This document shows, in pieces, positions 36,121 to 48,369 of a stretch of 64,000 bases of DNA (position 1 is the stretch's first letter; the number at the start of each line of letters is the position of its first letter). The notes under the pieces were generated by a model. That model was not told the origin of the DNA, ran no database searches, and saw only the letters and a program-made list of their open reading frames with translations. Both the position numbers and the translations under genes were made by a program. Source of the DNA: Rhypophila decipiens (lineage: Eukaryota > Ascomycota > Sordariomycetes > Sordariales > Naviculisporaceae); contig MU858078.1 in NCBI GenBank assembly GCA_033297075.1, positions 124,001 through 188,000 on the forward strand, read 5' to 3'.

Positions 36121-37214
36121 TTAATCCAGCCCAAGCAACCACTCAGCATTCCCAACATACACCCTTTCCCTATCCTCCCGCCCAAACAACTCGTCGCACC
36201 CTCTATCCAACTCGTCCGCCAGACTGGCAACCAACCCCCCCGGCGTAAACGGGTAATCCGTCCCATACACCAACCTCTCATGGCCCTTATCCCCCAGCAC
36301 CCTCAACAAGCCATGAATCTGGTCAGGAAACGGAAACCCCGCCAAATCAAAATAAAACCTGCTTCTCAACAACTGTTTATATTCCTCCCTTGTGTCTTGT
36401 GCCCCCGTCTTCTTGCCCAACAATGTAGCGAACCCGGCAATTCTATCAATTATAGGCGGGAGTGTACATCCGCAGTGGGACATTATGTATGTGATATGAG
36501 GGTACTTTTCCACCGTGCCAGAGAGCAACAGATTGGCAATGGCGCGGGTCTCGTCAAACATGAATTCCATCATCGGTCTGGGGTGGTCACCTAGTTGTGG
36601 CTTGACTGCTACTGGTACTGGCTGCCCGTCATCGCCATCTTGAAGAATGTTGCAAGTAGTGGGGTGGATAAACAAGATTGCCTTTCGGGCGTTTAGCTTG
36701 TCAAAGACAGAATCAAGGCGTGGATCGCCGAGGTAGACGCCATGAGCGTTGGAGAGGACGGCAAAACCCACCGCGTCGAGGACGTCTAGGGCGTGGTCGA
36801 TCTCGAGCAGGGAAGAGGACACGTCCGGGAGGGGAAGAGAGGCAAAGAAGCTAAAGTGTTGCGGGTGGGATTTACAGACGGCCGAGAGTTCCTCGTTGGT
36901 CTGGCGTGTGCCTGTTGCTGCCGACGATGAAGTGTCGGGCGTGAGATGGGTGCCGGGGGAGGTTATGCTCAGGATAGAGCGGGTGATGTTTAGGGTTTGC
37001 ATAAGAGAGATGTGTGATTTGGGCGTCCATTTCTATCAAATTATGTTAGTAGGCGCAAATGTACGTGAGAAGTGACAGATATCGAGAGACTTACTGGCAT
37101 GGCTGGCATGCCATCTGGATTGCTGTGGCCGTTGTCGATGGCATATTGGCGATATCCCGGCGGTACGGCGTGACAGTGCATGTCAATCCTTGGGTGTCGT
37201 TGGTAGCTGCCCAT
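36121..37214 (-). CDS. Amidohydrolase-2 family decarboxylase (ACMSD/6-MSA decarboxylase-like)
   Basis: Exon 1 (37214-37095) encodes 40 residues from MGSYQRHPRIDMHCHAVPP; exon 2 (37032-36121) completes 343 aa. The intron has GTAAGT donor, CTAAC branch and TAG acceptor. Metal-site features of the amidohydrolase fold are visible: DMHCH near the N-terminus, LFIHP at mid-length, MSHCGCTLP, and YGTDYP near the end. The family includes ACMSD and fungal aromatic-acid decarboxylases acting on 6-methylsalicylic or orsellinic-type acids. In this cluster, decarboxylation of a resorcylic-type acid made by the NR-PKS is the likely role; a hydrolase role cannot be ruled out. It shares the divergent 1.06-kb promoter with the NR-PKS, consistent with coregulation. 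The first ATG with the conserved N-terminus was chosen; an upstream GTG frame is ignored. Confidence 0.85.
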
Positions 37215-38272
37215 GCTTGACGATGTGAGTGTTTGCACGTGGTGACCTGGATGAATCGGTGGACTGTAGAGAGAGCCTGAGTAACTAGACTTGACTTTGT
37301 TTACTTGGTAGGCATATATTGGTGGCCTCTACATTAACCAGCAAGGCGACTCCAGGCAGCTGGTATCAAGTTTACAACACCAAGGGACTGATACGCTTTC
37401 CCTTGGTGATCCATACCGTGTGCAGACATGCTGTTCAGTACGCACTCGGTCATGATACTGAATCCGTCGTACTGTCGTGCTCGTACGGGTATTCGGCTGT
37501 CATCACCGAGTCTCGAAAACAATCCGAGAATCCACCACACAGCCGGGACTCTGCGCCGACGGCCGCAGTCTTGATCGAATGATTGGTAGCGTCTCGGCAC
37601 ATGGCATGCTCGCATAACCCGGCAAGTACCTTGCTTTAGCAGCAATTGAAACCACGGATGAGATCTGCCTTGACCCTATTACAGTCGTAGGTGGAAGAAT
37701 CAGAGGAGACTATTGAGTATTCACATTGGTTGATAGGCCGTAGGATTGACATGGCGCAAGAATAGGCTTACGAGAGAGTCGTTTCGGAAAACGAGTGGGG
37801 CTTAACCGACGAGGCGGTCGGTTCGTTATCGTTGCTGCATCTCGGTCTCTATACAGCTCGGATATAATATGCTCGGAGATCGACGGCGGTGCCAATGTTT
37901 GGTTCAGGGGTTTCGGGTACAGCGTATACGACTTGCATGGTAGAATGGCCACGGATACTGGGATATGTAGTTACAGGATTGCATATCTTTTTGGACGATA
38001 TTTTGGTTAATGCAATCGTGGAATATGACAATACATACATATCCGTATCAGCGTATGGATACAGCTTACAGTCCAGGGCCATCGAACACATATGAACTTG
38101 AATACGGAGTAGCAAAGAGGATCAGTCCGGTCATAAACGATCCTTCAAACCTGTCCAGTGGGAATATCTCCAGGGCATAACGACGGCTTCTCAGGAAGCG
38201 AGAGCTAGTTTGTGCTGCGAGTAATTCCCAAGTAAATCTTGTAGTCTGGCTGTTGATCTTAATCGTCCCACC
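37215..38272. other. Divergent promoter between amidohydrolase and NR-PKS
   Basis: About 1.06 kb with no gene. It contains CGTACGGG near 37472 and a TACGGAGTA element at 38103-38111. Confidence 0.6.
38103..38111. promoter_or_regulatory. TACGGAGTA element upstream of NR-PKS
   Basis: Nine-base element 161 bp before the NR-PKS ATG. Its reverse complement TACTCCGTA recurs at 47442 and 48928, and the same orientation recurs at 49435, all in cluster intergenic regions. Proposed only from recurrence. Confidence 0.3.
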
Positions 38273-41200
38273 ATGGCCACCACCAATACTCGCTACATCA
38301 TGCTCTTCGGGGGCCAGGGATCAACGTCAATTTTCTCGCCTACTACAGCAGCCACGGCAGAGCGCGATGCGCTGTCCACAAGTGCCGGAAATGCTCTTTT
38401 ATCACGCTGCCACGCTGCTTTTCTGGAGGACATGACCAGTCTCGACAACGATTCCAAGAGAAAGCTGGATATTGACTTGTCATCTTTCCCGTCTCCATCA
38501 AGTCTCGTGCGACCGCCCACCAGGTACCATACTCACCCTGTCCTTCAGGCGACAACCATATTTCTTTGTCAGCTGCTGCATTATCTGGCCGAGACAAACA
38601 GGCTTGATACCAAGTACTCAGAGTCCGTCTTTGAGAATATCCAGGAAACGGCGGGCTTCTCCTCTGGCATTCTCCCTGCTGCCGTGGTCTCCCTTTCACA
38701 AACGGTCGATCAACTGGTTGCCTGCGGCGTTCAGGCATTCCGGCTCGCGCTTTGGACTGCAGCTCGTACACATCTCTACGTATTATTAGAACACGATGAG
38801 TCCAAGGATCTAGAGCAGGGAGGGGACGGCAGAGGCGAGAAGACCAAGTCACCAACATTGTCTCTGGTGATCCGGGGTCTCACCCAGACGGATATTACGA
38901 TACGGATGGCACAATACAACTCGAGCAGGAGCAAACCCAGTCTGAGCATCTCTGCCATCACAAGCCCCAGCGTCATTTCCATATCGGGCCCCAAACAAGA
39001 GCTCTGCCAGTTCCAAAAGAATCACCTTTCAGATGTGACCACTACCTTTGCCTTTGTACACGGGTGGTACCATGGCGGCACTGGGCTGCAGTGTCTTTTT
39101 CAACAGGTCGTCAACGATTGTGAGCGTCGTGGCATCTCATTTCCTGTTTCTCTCGAAAAGAAGAAACCAATCCGATCTAGCAGTACTCGCGACGGCAGCC
39201 TTTTTCATCCAACCAAGCCGCAAGATGTATTGACGTGGCTCGCAGAGCACTTGCTCGTCCGTTGCGTAGACTGGTGCTGCACAATTCGGGCCATGGCAGA
39301 CAATATCAACGACTACTTGGACAAGGACAAGAACCGCGACCTCACAGTCAAAGTCATGTCATTCGGACCTGGCTCCAATTCACTATTCCCACAGGTAGCA
39401 AATCCCAGGACCCAACTCGCAGACCTATCACCGTTCAAGCCGGCACCGCCCATCAGCTTCAACCCCCAGCAACACAAAGACAGCATCGCCATCGTCGGAA
39501 TGAGCGTCAACCTGCCCCTCGGCCAATCCCCTTCTCAACTCTGGGAAACCCTCGCAAGCGGCCTGTCCGCAGTAAGCGAGATCCCCTCCTCCCGCTTCAA
39601 CGTATCCTCCTCCTCCTCCTCCTCCTCCTCCTCCTCCATACCCACCACCATGAAGGCAACAACAGGGTGCTTCCTCCCCGACAGCGCAGCATTCGCCTTT
39701 GACAACACCTTCTTCTCCATCTCCCCCCGCGAGGCGCTCTCAATGGACCCGCAACAGCGCATGCTCCTCACAGCAGCCCACAACGCCCTCTCCGACGCAG
39801 GCTACGTGCCCGACTCGACACCCACCTTTGACCGCTCTTCCATGGGCTGCTATGTAGGCCTCGCAACGGGGGATTACACCGCCAACCTGGGCAGCAACGC
39901 AGACAATATCGACGTGTATTACTCTTCCGGGACCCTGCGCGCTTTTGCCGCCGGGAGGATTAGTTACTTCTATAAATGGTCCGGTCCGGCCATGGTCACT
40001 GACACGGCGTGTAGTTCTAGCATGGTGAGTATATACCAAGCTGTGCGGGCTTTGCAGGGCGGTGATTGCAAAGCTGCGCTTGCTGGGGGGGCGAATGTGA
40101 TTACCGCGCCGGATATGCATCTCGGCTTGGCGAGGGGGCATTTCCTTAGCAAGAAGGGAGACGGGTGTAAGCCGTTTGATAAGGAGGCGGACGGGTATAC
40201 CCGTGCTGAGGGGTGTGTCATGTTTGTGCTCAAACGGCTGGAAGATGGTGTGAAAGAGGGGGATAGGATCTGGGGGGTTATAAGGGGCGTCGAGGTTAAC
40301 CAGAGTGGTGAGGCTAGCTCGATTACACATCCGCATAGTCGGACGCAGACGGGGTTGTTGAGACGGTTGTTGGACAAGACTGGGGTTGATGTTGCGAGTG
40401 TGGGCGTTGTAGAGGCGCATGGGACGGGCACGCAGGCGGGCGATGCTAGGGAGGTGGAGAGTTTGGGAGCTGTTTTTGAAGGTAGTGGTACTGGGAGAGA
40501 AGTGTTTCTGGGGTCGGTCAAGGGGAGCATCGGCCATTGTGAGGCTGCGTCGGGGGCGGCGGGACTCGCCAAGTTGGTGCTCATGTTAAAGGAACGGCAG
40601 ATTCCTCCGCAGGTCGGGTTCAAGACGGTTAACCCGGCCTTGGAGGGGACGCTGGAACGTGCTGGGCTCGTGATTCCCACGAGGTTGATGCCGTGGAATC
40701 ACCACCAGCTCAAGACGCCTAGGAGGGCCTTGTTGAATAATTTTGGGGCGGCTGGGTCGAATGGGTCGTTGCTGTTGGAGGACTGGGTTGAGTCAAAAGA
40801 AGCGAAGGAGAGGTCGGCTTATCTGTTTGCCTTGTCTGCCAAGTCTGAAAAGGCATTGCAATGGTCTGTCCGGGAACACATGCATCTACTGAGCGGCCCC
40901 AAGCCACCTCTGCTCAGGGACGTATGCTACACCTCGGCGGCGCGTCGACAGGTCTATGACCATCGAATTGCCATGTCTTGCTCGTCAGTACAAGATTTGG
41001 TGGCAAAGCTGAAGCAATATCAGTCTCGGAACGTCTCAATGACGAAGCCTGCACCAAAAGTCTCCAAGATCGTGTTTGCCTTTGCAGGCCAGGGATCATG
41101 GTCTGACGGCGTGGGGAGAGAACTCCTGGACACCTTGCCTCCATTCAGGGATACCATCGAGGAGTGTGACAGGATCATCACGTCTCTTGACTCTGATTAC

Positions 41201-44200
41201 AGATACCCTAGCATACTTGCTTTCTTGCTTCAAGTTCAGGGGGCCGAACAGTGGAGCGACTCTGACAAAATCGTTGCCTCGCAATGCGCCTGCGTTGCAT
41301 TGCAGGTTTCCCTGGCCAGGACATTCATGTCCTGCGGAATCAAGCCCGACTACATGATGGGTCACAGTCTCGGCGAATATGCAGCCCTCCATATCGCCGG
41401 CGTGCTTTCCTTGTACGACACGCTCCTTGTGGTGGCTGGTCGGTCCAGGTTGATGACGGAAAAGTGCCTTGCCGGAACATCGGGCATGCTGGCTTGCAAC
41501 ATGTCTCCGGAAAAGGCCCAGCAGGTGGTCTTGTCCGGCCAAAATCTCAAAGAGCTCAGCGTTGCGTGTCACAATAGCCCAGAAGACTGTGTGGTTGGCG
41601 GGCCTTTGGAGCAGCTCTCTCTGTTTCAGGCCGAGTGCAAAGAAGCAAAGACCAAGACGCTTGATGTCCCCTTTGCTTTCCACACTTCTGCCCTGGACCC
41701 GATATTGGAATCCCTAGAGGAGCTGGGACGAGGCATCAACTTTGGCCAGGCCGCGATCCCGGTGCTTTCCAATGTTCATGGGCGGTTCTTCGAGGACCAG
41801 GATCTGGACAGCAGTTACTTTGCTTTACATGCTCGTCAACAAGTGCGTTTTTCAGATATGCTCGAGTGTCTCCAGCATCGACTTGAGCAGGATGCGTCCT
41901 CAAATGGTCACACCCTCTTTATGGATATCGGCCCTCATCCGACGACGCTGCCCATGCTCCGCGCCTCGCTCCCGAGTTCTCCAAACCATGTATACCTTGG
42001 CACTTTGCAAAAGAGCAAAGAGGCATGGAAGTCAATGACCGAATCCCTTGCTGCCATTTGCCTCTGCGAGCTGCCCAGGCCTGCCAACTGGCGTCCCATC
42101 TTTACGGGTACGTCCGCCAGAGTCACCAGCCTACCAGCCCATCTTCTCGAGGGCTCAACATACCTCGTTCCATACCAAGAACCGGTACTACTCCCGGAGG
42201 CTGAGCCAGAACCCGACCCGCGCATCCGAACCGGTTTTTATCTCCTCCCTTGGGCCCACCCATCCGAGCCGGAGGCAGATGGCCTCCTGCTGGAGACGGA
42301 CTTGACCATCATCGGACCACTGATCTCAGGCCACGACGTCGGAGGAACTTGCATCTGCCCGGCCTCTGTGTTTCACGAGCTGGCTATCGAGGCGGCCGAC
42401 GTGATGTTTCGCCCCCAGGCCCCGCAAGTGTTGACTGTCCAGGGCCTGCGCTTTGCCAACCCGCTGGTCTACGTACCTTCCGTCTCACAAGAAGAGACCA
42501 CCACCACGACTAGACTTGTTCTTGTCCGTATCACGCGGCGTGGCCAAGAAGAGTCAGCGGCTGAGTTTACAATTACATCGACAAGTGCACTCGACACCAG
42601 CGCCAAGGAAACAGAGCACTGCAGCGGTAGTATATCCGTGCAGAGTCTGCACCCCGGTAGTAAACAATGGGCCCGCGACGAGGCACTGGTATTGCGTCAG
42701 AGCCGCAACTTTTCCCGCGCTGGTCATCACCACAGCCGCATTTCTACTTTTCGCCCCAAAGTCCTCTACGAAGCCGTCTTCTCACGCGTGGTCCGGTACG
42801 CGACCGAGTACCAGAGCCTGACCTACCTCGACGTGGCCGACTCCAACCTCGAAGGTCTGGGCCAGTTCCAGGTCCCGTCGAACAGCCCGGGCTTTGGCTC
42901 CGAGACAGCCGCCGTCGACGGCTGCTTGACACACCCGGTGTTTACAGATACTCTGCTCCACGCCGCGGGCTTCATTGCGAATCTCAACATGGTGATGGAT
43001 TCAAAGGAGCAGATGATTGGGATTTGTGCACGTGTCGAGTCTCTCGAGATTGCGTATAGGGATATTGACGTCTCCAAGGGCGTGTTTACCATCTACTGCA
43101 GCCTCTTGGAGATTAATGGCGCCAAGTCTGTCTTGGCGGATACCGTCGTGCTGAACGAGGCGGGCAAGGTGGTGGCTGTGGTTAGGGGGATTGAGTTTAG
43201 GAAGCTCAGGTTGCCTGTTTTCCAGGCTGCGCTGGCTCGGGATTGTGATGATACCGTGGTGAAGCCTTGTCGTGCTATGGACATGGCAAGGAAATTTGGC
43301 CGCACTGGTCAGTCTGGTCTGGAGACTCCTAGCACCAGTAGTGTCGACTTTCCCACTCCGAATCCGGGGATTGACCCCGACTTTATAAGATCATCTGTCA
43401 TGGAAATTGTGGTCCGAGTAGGTGGGTTCCAGGGAGGACGAGAGGGAATTTCCACGCTACTGTCGACCAAATCCCTCGACGAGCTGGGGATTGACTCCAT
43501 GATGCGTATCGAGATTGCGGCCAAACTGTGTCGCGTGTTTCCGGGCCAAGCCCTGGACCACCGTGCGCTATTTGAGAGCTGCGACACAGTTGCCGAGATG
43601 CAAGAGACCGTGCTCATGTCCTTGTCAAGGCCTGGGACAGCCACGCCGCCTACCCCGGAGGTCCAACTGCCTGAATCACCACCGCCGCCTGAGAGCAGCC
43701 GCGACACGACTTTCCCAACCGAACCTTCTTCTTGCAGTGCTAGGCAATCTCACCACGACACCGTCAAAGCGATGATCAAAGACCTCATCATCCAAGTAGG
43801 CGGTTTCCAAAGAACTCCAGATCTGGACCACGCCCTAAACACCAGATCGCTTGACGAGCTCGGGATCGACTCGATGATGAGGATTGAAATTGCTAGCAAA
43901 CTCTCCCAATCTTTCTCCTCTTCACAAATAGCTGCCAATCTAGGCCCTCACGCTCTGGAAGACTGCAATACCCTCGACGAGATGCAAGCCGTTGTTCTAG
44001 CTGCCACTGCTGGACCGCCGCCACCGGGTTCAGGACGCATCAGTACATCTCTTCCGCCCTCCTCCAGCCGCTCCAACCCGGTGACGCTTCACATGGCCCT
44101 TTCAACCGTTCAAAGCACACCGCTCGTCCTCTTCCACGACGGCAGCGGGCAAATCACTCCCTATGCGCGACTCACAGCCCACGACCGAACGACCCACGCC

Positions 44201-44897
44201 TTTTGGGATCCCTCCTTTGGTGGTCTAATGTCCGACAAGAAGCAGCCTTTTACCAGCATCACCCACATGGCAGGGCATTACATTTCTCTTCTAATGCCGA
44301 CTCTCGATAAGAATACGCCCATCATCCTAGGCGGCTGGTCCTTTGGCGGAGTCGTGGCATTTGAAGCCGCAACGCAGCTTATTTCTCGTGGGTTTCAGGT
44401 GAAAGGTCTCGTGCTGATTGATGTCCCTAGTCCTGTTGATCATGAGCCGCTGCCTGAGATTATTATCGATCGGGTTTGCAAGGGATCATCTTCGCTAAAG
44501 CAGGAATTTTTGTATAATGCGTCTTTGCTGGGAATGTACAAGCCCGTGAGACTCAACTTGAAGACGGTGATGCTCCAGAGCAAAGAGTTGTTTGACACGG
44601 AAGAGGAACTGGGTGTGCGGTATGAGTGGTTGAACAAGTCCGAGGCGAGGACTAGGGCGCTCAGGGAGTGGGAGGTGCTTACGGGGGGACAAGTGATTGA
44701 GGTGTTGGATATACCGGGGAATCACTTTGGGGCGTTTGATCAGTGTCATGTGAGTACTACCTTTACCTTTTTATATTCTGTGACTGGCTTGTCTTTTGGG
44801 GATGCCGAGAAAACGGCTGGCTGACTTACAGTACGAATAGGTTGACGAGACTTCCAAGCAGCTTTGGAAGGCTTGTCGGATTATTGAGGAGGCTTGA
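38273..44897 (+). CDS. Non-reducing PKS, SAT-KS-AT-PT-ACP-ACP-TE
   Basis: Iterative aromatic polyketide synthase of 2177 aa; exons 38273-44749 and 44841-44897 (GTGAGT donor; phase 0). Domains: SAT about 1-370; KS about 403-845 with DTACSSS (Cys580), EAHGTGT and GHCEAASG; malonyl-AT from about 933 with GHSLGEY (Ser1032); product template about 1340-1690 with GHDVGG (His1354) and FTDTLLH (Asp1559); two ACPs, each LGIDSMM (Ser1742, Ser1867); and a C-terminal thioesterase with GGWSFGG (Ser2023) and GNHFG (His2151). The SAT has GFSSG at 128-132, so Ser130 sits where the usual SAT nucleophile is Cys; His267 lies in GWYHGG. A poly-Ser insert (TCC repeat) occurs near the KS N-terminus. The tandem ACPs with a TE are the layout of orsellinic-type and depside synthases. 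The neighbouring HR-PKS may provide the starter. No methyltransferase or reductive domain is present. Confidence 0.95.
39606..39637 (+). repeat. (TCC)n repeat inside the NR-PKS coding sequence
   Basis: About ten in-frame TCC codons giving a poly-Ser run in the early KS domain, at a loop position after EIPSSRF. Likely length-variable between strains. Confidence 0.9.
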
Positions 44898-45104
44898 CCA
44901 TTGACGTCCATGGTAGGGAGGTTAAAGGGGGATTGGAATCTGGTTTTATGAGAATCCCTGCGCAATTTGGTGAAAAACGGACAGGACATTAGTAATGAAA
45001 TACATGTAATTATGCAAAGAAACTGGCTACAATCAACATGACTAAAGTTGTACACATGACACCTCTCTCAGTCACATACGATTCATCCCCGAACAAGGGT
45101 CCAG

Positions 45105-46040
45105 TCAGTCCATATCCTCATACTTGTCCCAAGTCGGCGTCAGCTTCTCAAACTCGGCCTCGATGACCGCCCTGTGCTTCTCCGACCTGGGCTTGATACT
45201 GATGGGGAACCTTTTCGGAGCAATCAAAAACCCCTCCAGATAGGCCGTGGAAATATCATCGTCCACATCTGCCGGCGACATGCCCTCGGCCGGCGCCAGA
45301 TCCAGCGCCCACGCCAGCTTGGCCATGTTTAACATCTGTTGTCATGACAAAGGTCAGTCATCTACTCCATTTCGAATTGCAGACAATACATACCAGTGAG
45401 TTCTTGGCCAGCCAATGTCCAGGGCAGCTCCTTCTCCCAGCGCCAAACCCATACGTCGTCCGTCTGCCATGATCATCTCCCGAGTGCCCGCCATGGAAAT
45501 CTTGCGTCGCTTCATCCTCTTGAGCTGTCACAGGATCAGTGCCAGTGGTCCGGGTCCCATACTCGTTGGGCAGCCAACGATCGGGCATGAATCTTGCCGG
45601 GTCCTGGTACTCGGACTCGTCCATGGAGACGGCCCACACGTTGGGGAGGAAGACGGTCCCCTTGGGGAAAAAGTAGCCCATGTAGGTGTCGTCTTGGGTG
45701 TTCATGTGCGGAATCATTCCTGATGCCACTGGGCGCCACCGGAGGGTCTGTCATTTATCGCAATCAGCTATCAACGTTTGCCTGTGGTGGACTGTGGTAG
45801 ACCCGACGCAAACATACCTCGTCCATGCACGCCTTGACAAACGGCAGGCGTCCAATATCTTGCGGGCCAGGCGACCTATCCGGGCCGCAGACCTCGTCCA
45901 CCTCTGCCTGCGCCTTTCTAAGCTCATCGGGGTACTTGATCATGGCAAGCAGAAACGAAAGCAACGTCGACGCAGTGGTATCCGAACCGGCTTCCATCTA
46001 TCATCACACGTGTCAGGCACACTTACTTTCCCCATCACTC

Positions 46041-46082
<42 letters not shown>

Positions 46083-47152
46083 AAAAAAAAACAGAAACAC
46101 TCACCAGATTCCCAGCCAAATAAGCAACATGCTCATCGTCCATACCATTCTTCTCCTGCCCCTGCAAAATACTCCCCAAGAAACAATCCCCCCCCTTGCC
46201 CCTCCCAATCCGCTCCCTGGTCTCCCCCAGCAACCGCATATACAACCCCTTCTGCTCCCGCCTAACCTCTTTCGCCCAAGCCTTCCACCTGCCGCCAGGT
46301 AAATATTTCAAAAACCCAAAAGCATCCACCGGCGGGGTAGCGCCCTGCTCCAGAATAGCAGTGAACTGATCCTGCGCGTGATACAAGTCCTGCACATTTT
46401 TCGACTTGAATCTCTTCGCCCTCTGCCCAAATACGCTTGCCAAGATCACGGCCGTGGTGTACCGTCGTATATGGTCGTAGTAACCGTTTGGATTGTGCAT
46501 GATGTCAACCACCGTCTGGGTTGCTTCTGCGTTTTGGAGTGGTAGGAATTTGTCGACGGCGTTGATGTTGAGGAGGGATTGCAAGATGCGGCGTTGTTTG
46601 CGCCATTCTGGGCCGTAGGGGAGGAGCAAGAGGTGGATTTGGTTGGGGCAGACGAGCGTTGTTGCTATGTGGGATTGTGGGCGGGATGAGTAGATTGCTC
46701 CGCGTTGGTCAAAGAGCCTGGGGGCATGTTCTTAGTGACGGGAGACAGATGGTGAAGATTGAGGGTGGACGTACGTACGCCTTTACGTGCGAGTAGTGGT
46801 TTAGGATTACGACGTTTTGGGAGGCCATTTTGAGGCCGATTATAGAGCCGTAGCTGGATTTTAGTTGTTCAAATCTGTGTTTTTATACAAGGTTATAATG
46901 TTGGCATCTGTGTATATACCCGAGATGATTGCGGTAATGCATGAAATAAAAAGTTGCGTACTTGAGAAAGGCCTTGACACGGGGTACCTGAGTGAGATTT
47001 CCGATAAAAGGGAGTGTCGGTGGCCCGGGAGGATAGTTCTTGGGACGTCTCGCGGCTAGATAGTACTTTGACAGGACGACGACGACGACTACACAGCCGG
47101 CAACTACCAGGTGAAGCCATGATGACTTGAGAACGGTGGCTGAGAGACTCAT
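45105..47152 (-). CDS. Cytochrome P450 monooxygenase
   Basis: ER-anchored haem monooxygenase, inferred to oxidise the polyketide. Six minus-strand exons: 47152-46962, 46874-46779, 46717-46105, 45997-45818, 45747-45394 and 45335-45105, giving 554 aa with all junctions in frame. Features in order: N-terminal membrane anchor (LHLVVAGCVVVVVVLS), Pro-rich hinge (NYPPGPPTLPFIGN), I-helix AGSDTTAST, the ExxR motif ETLR formed across the exon 4/5 junction, and the haem loop FGAGRRSCPG with its Cys ligand. A His/Gly/Asp-rich insert (DFHGGHSGDDHGRR) sits just before the haem loop. Intron 3 contains a very long poly-T on the coding strand. The gene lies between the two PKS genes and is transcribed opposite to both; its start faces the HR-PKS across 3.3 kb. 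Confidence 0.92.
46042..46091. repeat. Poly-A/T tract in P450 intron 3
   Basis: 39 A, one G and 10 more A on the plus strand, that is a poly-T on the P450 transcript, making up about half of the 107-nt intron 45998-46104. It creates spurious poly-Lys and poly-Phe reading frames. Exact length may be unreliable. Confidence 0.9.
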
Positions 47153-47441
47153 TGTGGGCTGCTATGGACGGATGAGGTGCCAAGATCTGGTGACGAACCT
47201 CGGCGAAGCCCGGCGTCGAGAGTGTCCAAAACTTCAGTAACACGAATAGATTCGGCAAAAGCTCCAAGGGGAGAATCACAGCGGCCTGTGGACGGCGGCT
47301 TATCAGCTCAAACCCCACTGTTTGGAGGGTGGAAATATGTGCTGCAGCGAGTAATTCAGTATCCATGAACTTGTCTTCTCTGCTGTAACCCTCCCATTTT
47401 CCCCTCATAACCTGAAATACTGCTATCAATCTGCATGTCAG

Positions 47442-47460
47442 TACTCCGTAACCCGTACGG
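47442..47460. promoter_or_regulatory. TACTCCGTA plus CCGTACGG pair upstream of P450
   Basis: TACTCCGTA (47442-47450) followed after two bases by the palindrome CCGTACGG (47453-47460), 290 bp upstream of the P450 start. Both elements recur in the cluster. Possible binding site for an unidentified regulator. Confidence 0.35.
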
Positions 47461-48369
47461 CTATTCATTTCCCCAATATGCAGTAATACGAGGTGAGCTG
47501 CCAAGTCCCCGGACATGGAATATCGCATTAAGCGAGTGCTATCTCGGTATTCTATCCGATATATCCGTACATGCTCGTATTTCCAGACTACGGACAACAA
47601 GAGATCAACATAGTTACCGCGGCACGTCCGCCAGTCAGATATACAGGCTTGCTTCCCAGATATTATCCTGGAATCCCGCGTTGTAAGGTCAATGTGTTAT
47701 TTACGGCAGATCCATTGCGACGGTGCAGAACTCTGCATCTGATTCCGTACAACGAGGGTACTCTCGGTTGTCACAGTAATACTATTACGAGGACCTGGTA
47801 AAACTTCCAAGTGTGACTGGGAACATGGAGAGAACTATTGTGTCTCACCGCCCCCAGGATCTTCAATATGCAGGCTTATCTCATGGTCCGAGTCTGACAC
47901 TGTTCCCAGAGAGAATGGGGTTGGGCCTAGGACCAACGGATGAGACGCTTATGCGTGGCTGGGTACACACCAAGACGTTGTTGGAGGACGGTGTAGATAT
48001 CCCTCAACCGGGGACGGTGTAGATCTCAAAGTGCTTGTGTGACTAATGTTGAGGGCTGGGACCGCGGCGATTCGGATACTTGTGCGGGCTCGGCACGATC
48101 CTTCGAACCATGGAACGACTGGCTCTCCAGATAGCAGTTCGCCAATTCCATCAAGTAACTTGCAGGTACACTGTACTGCCTATCGAACAATGAGCAAGTC
48201 TAAGAACAGTTAAAGACGGAAGCTGTCGAATAGACAAAGAGTCCAATATGCAGCCATTTACCAAGACTCGTGCTGCTTCTTTGCCGCAGGTGACCCTGAA
48301 CCGGCGGGATTGTGACTCCTTGACGATTTGTACCGTTTAGATTTTCTGTCTGCTCAAAAGTCCTTTACC

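Noticed and set aside
45686..46265. Plus-strand frames with long poly-Lys
   Set aside because: Produced by the poly-A tract inside the P450 intron, antisense to a clear gene.
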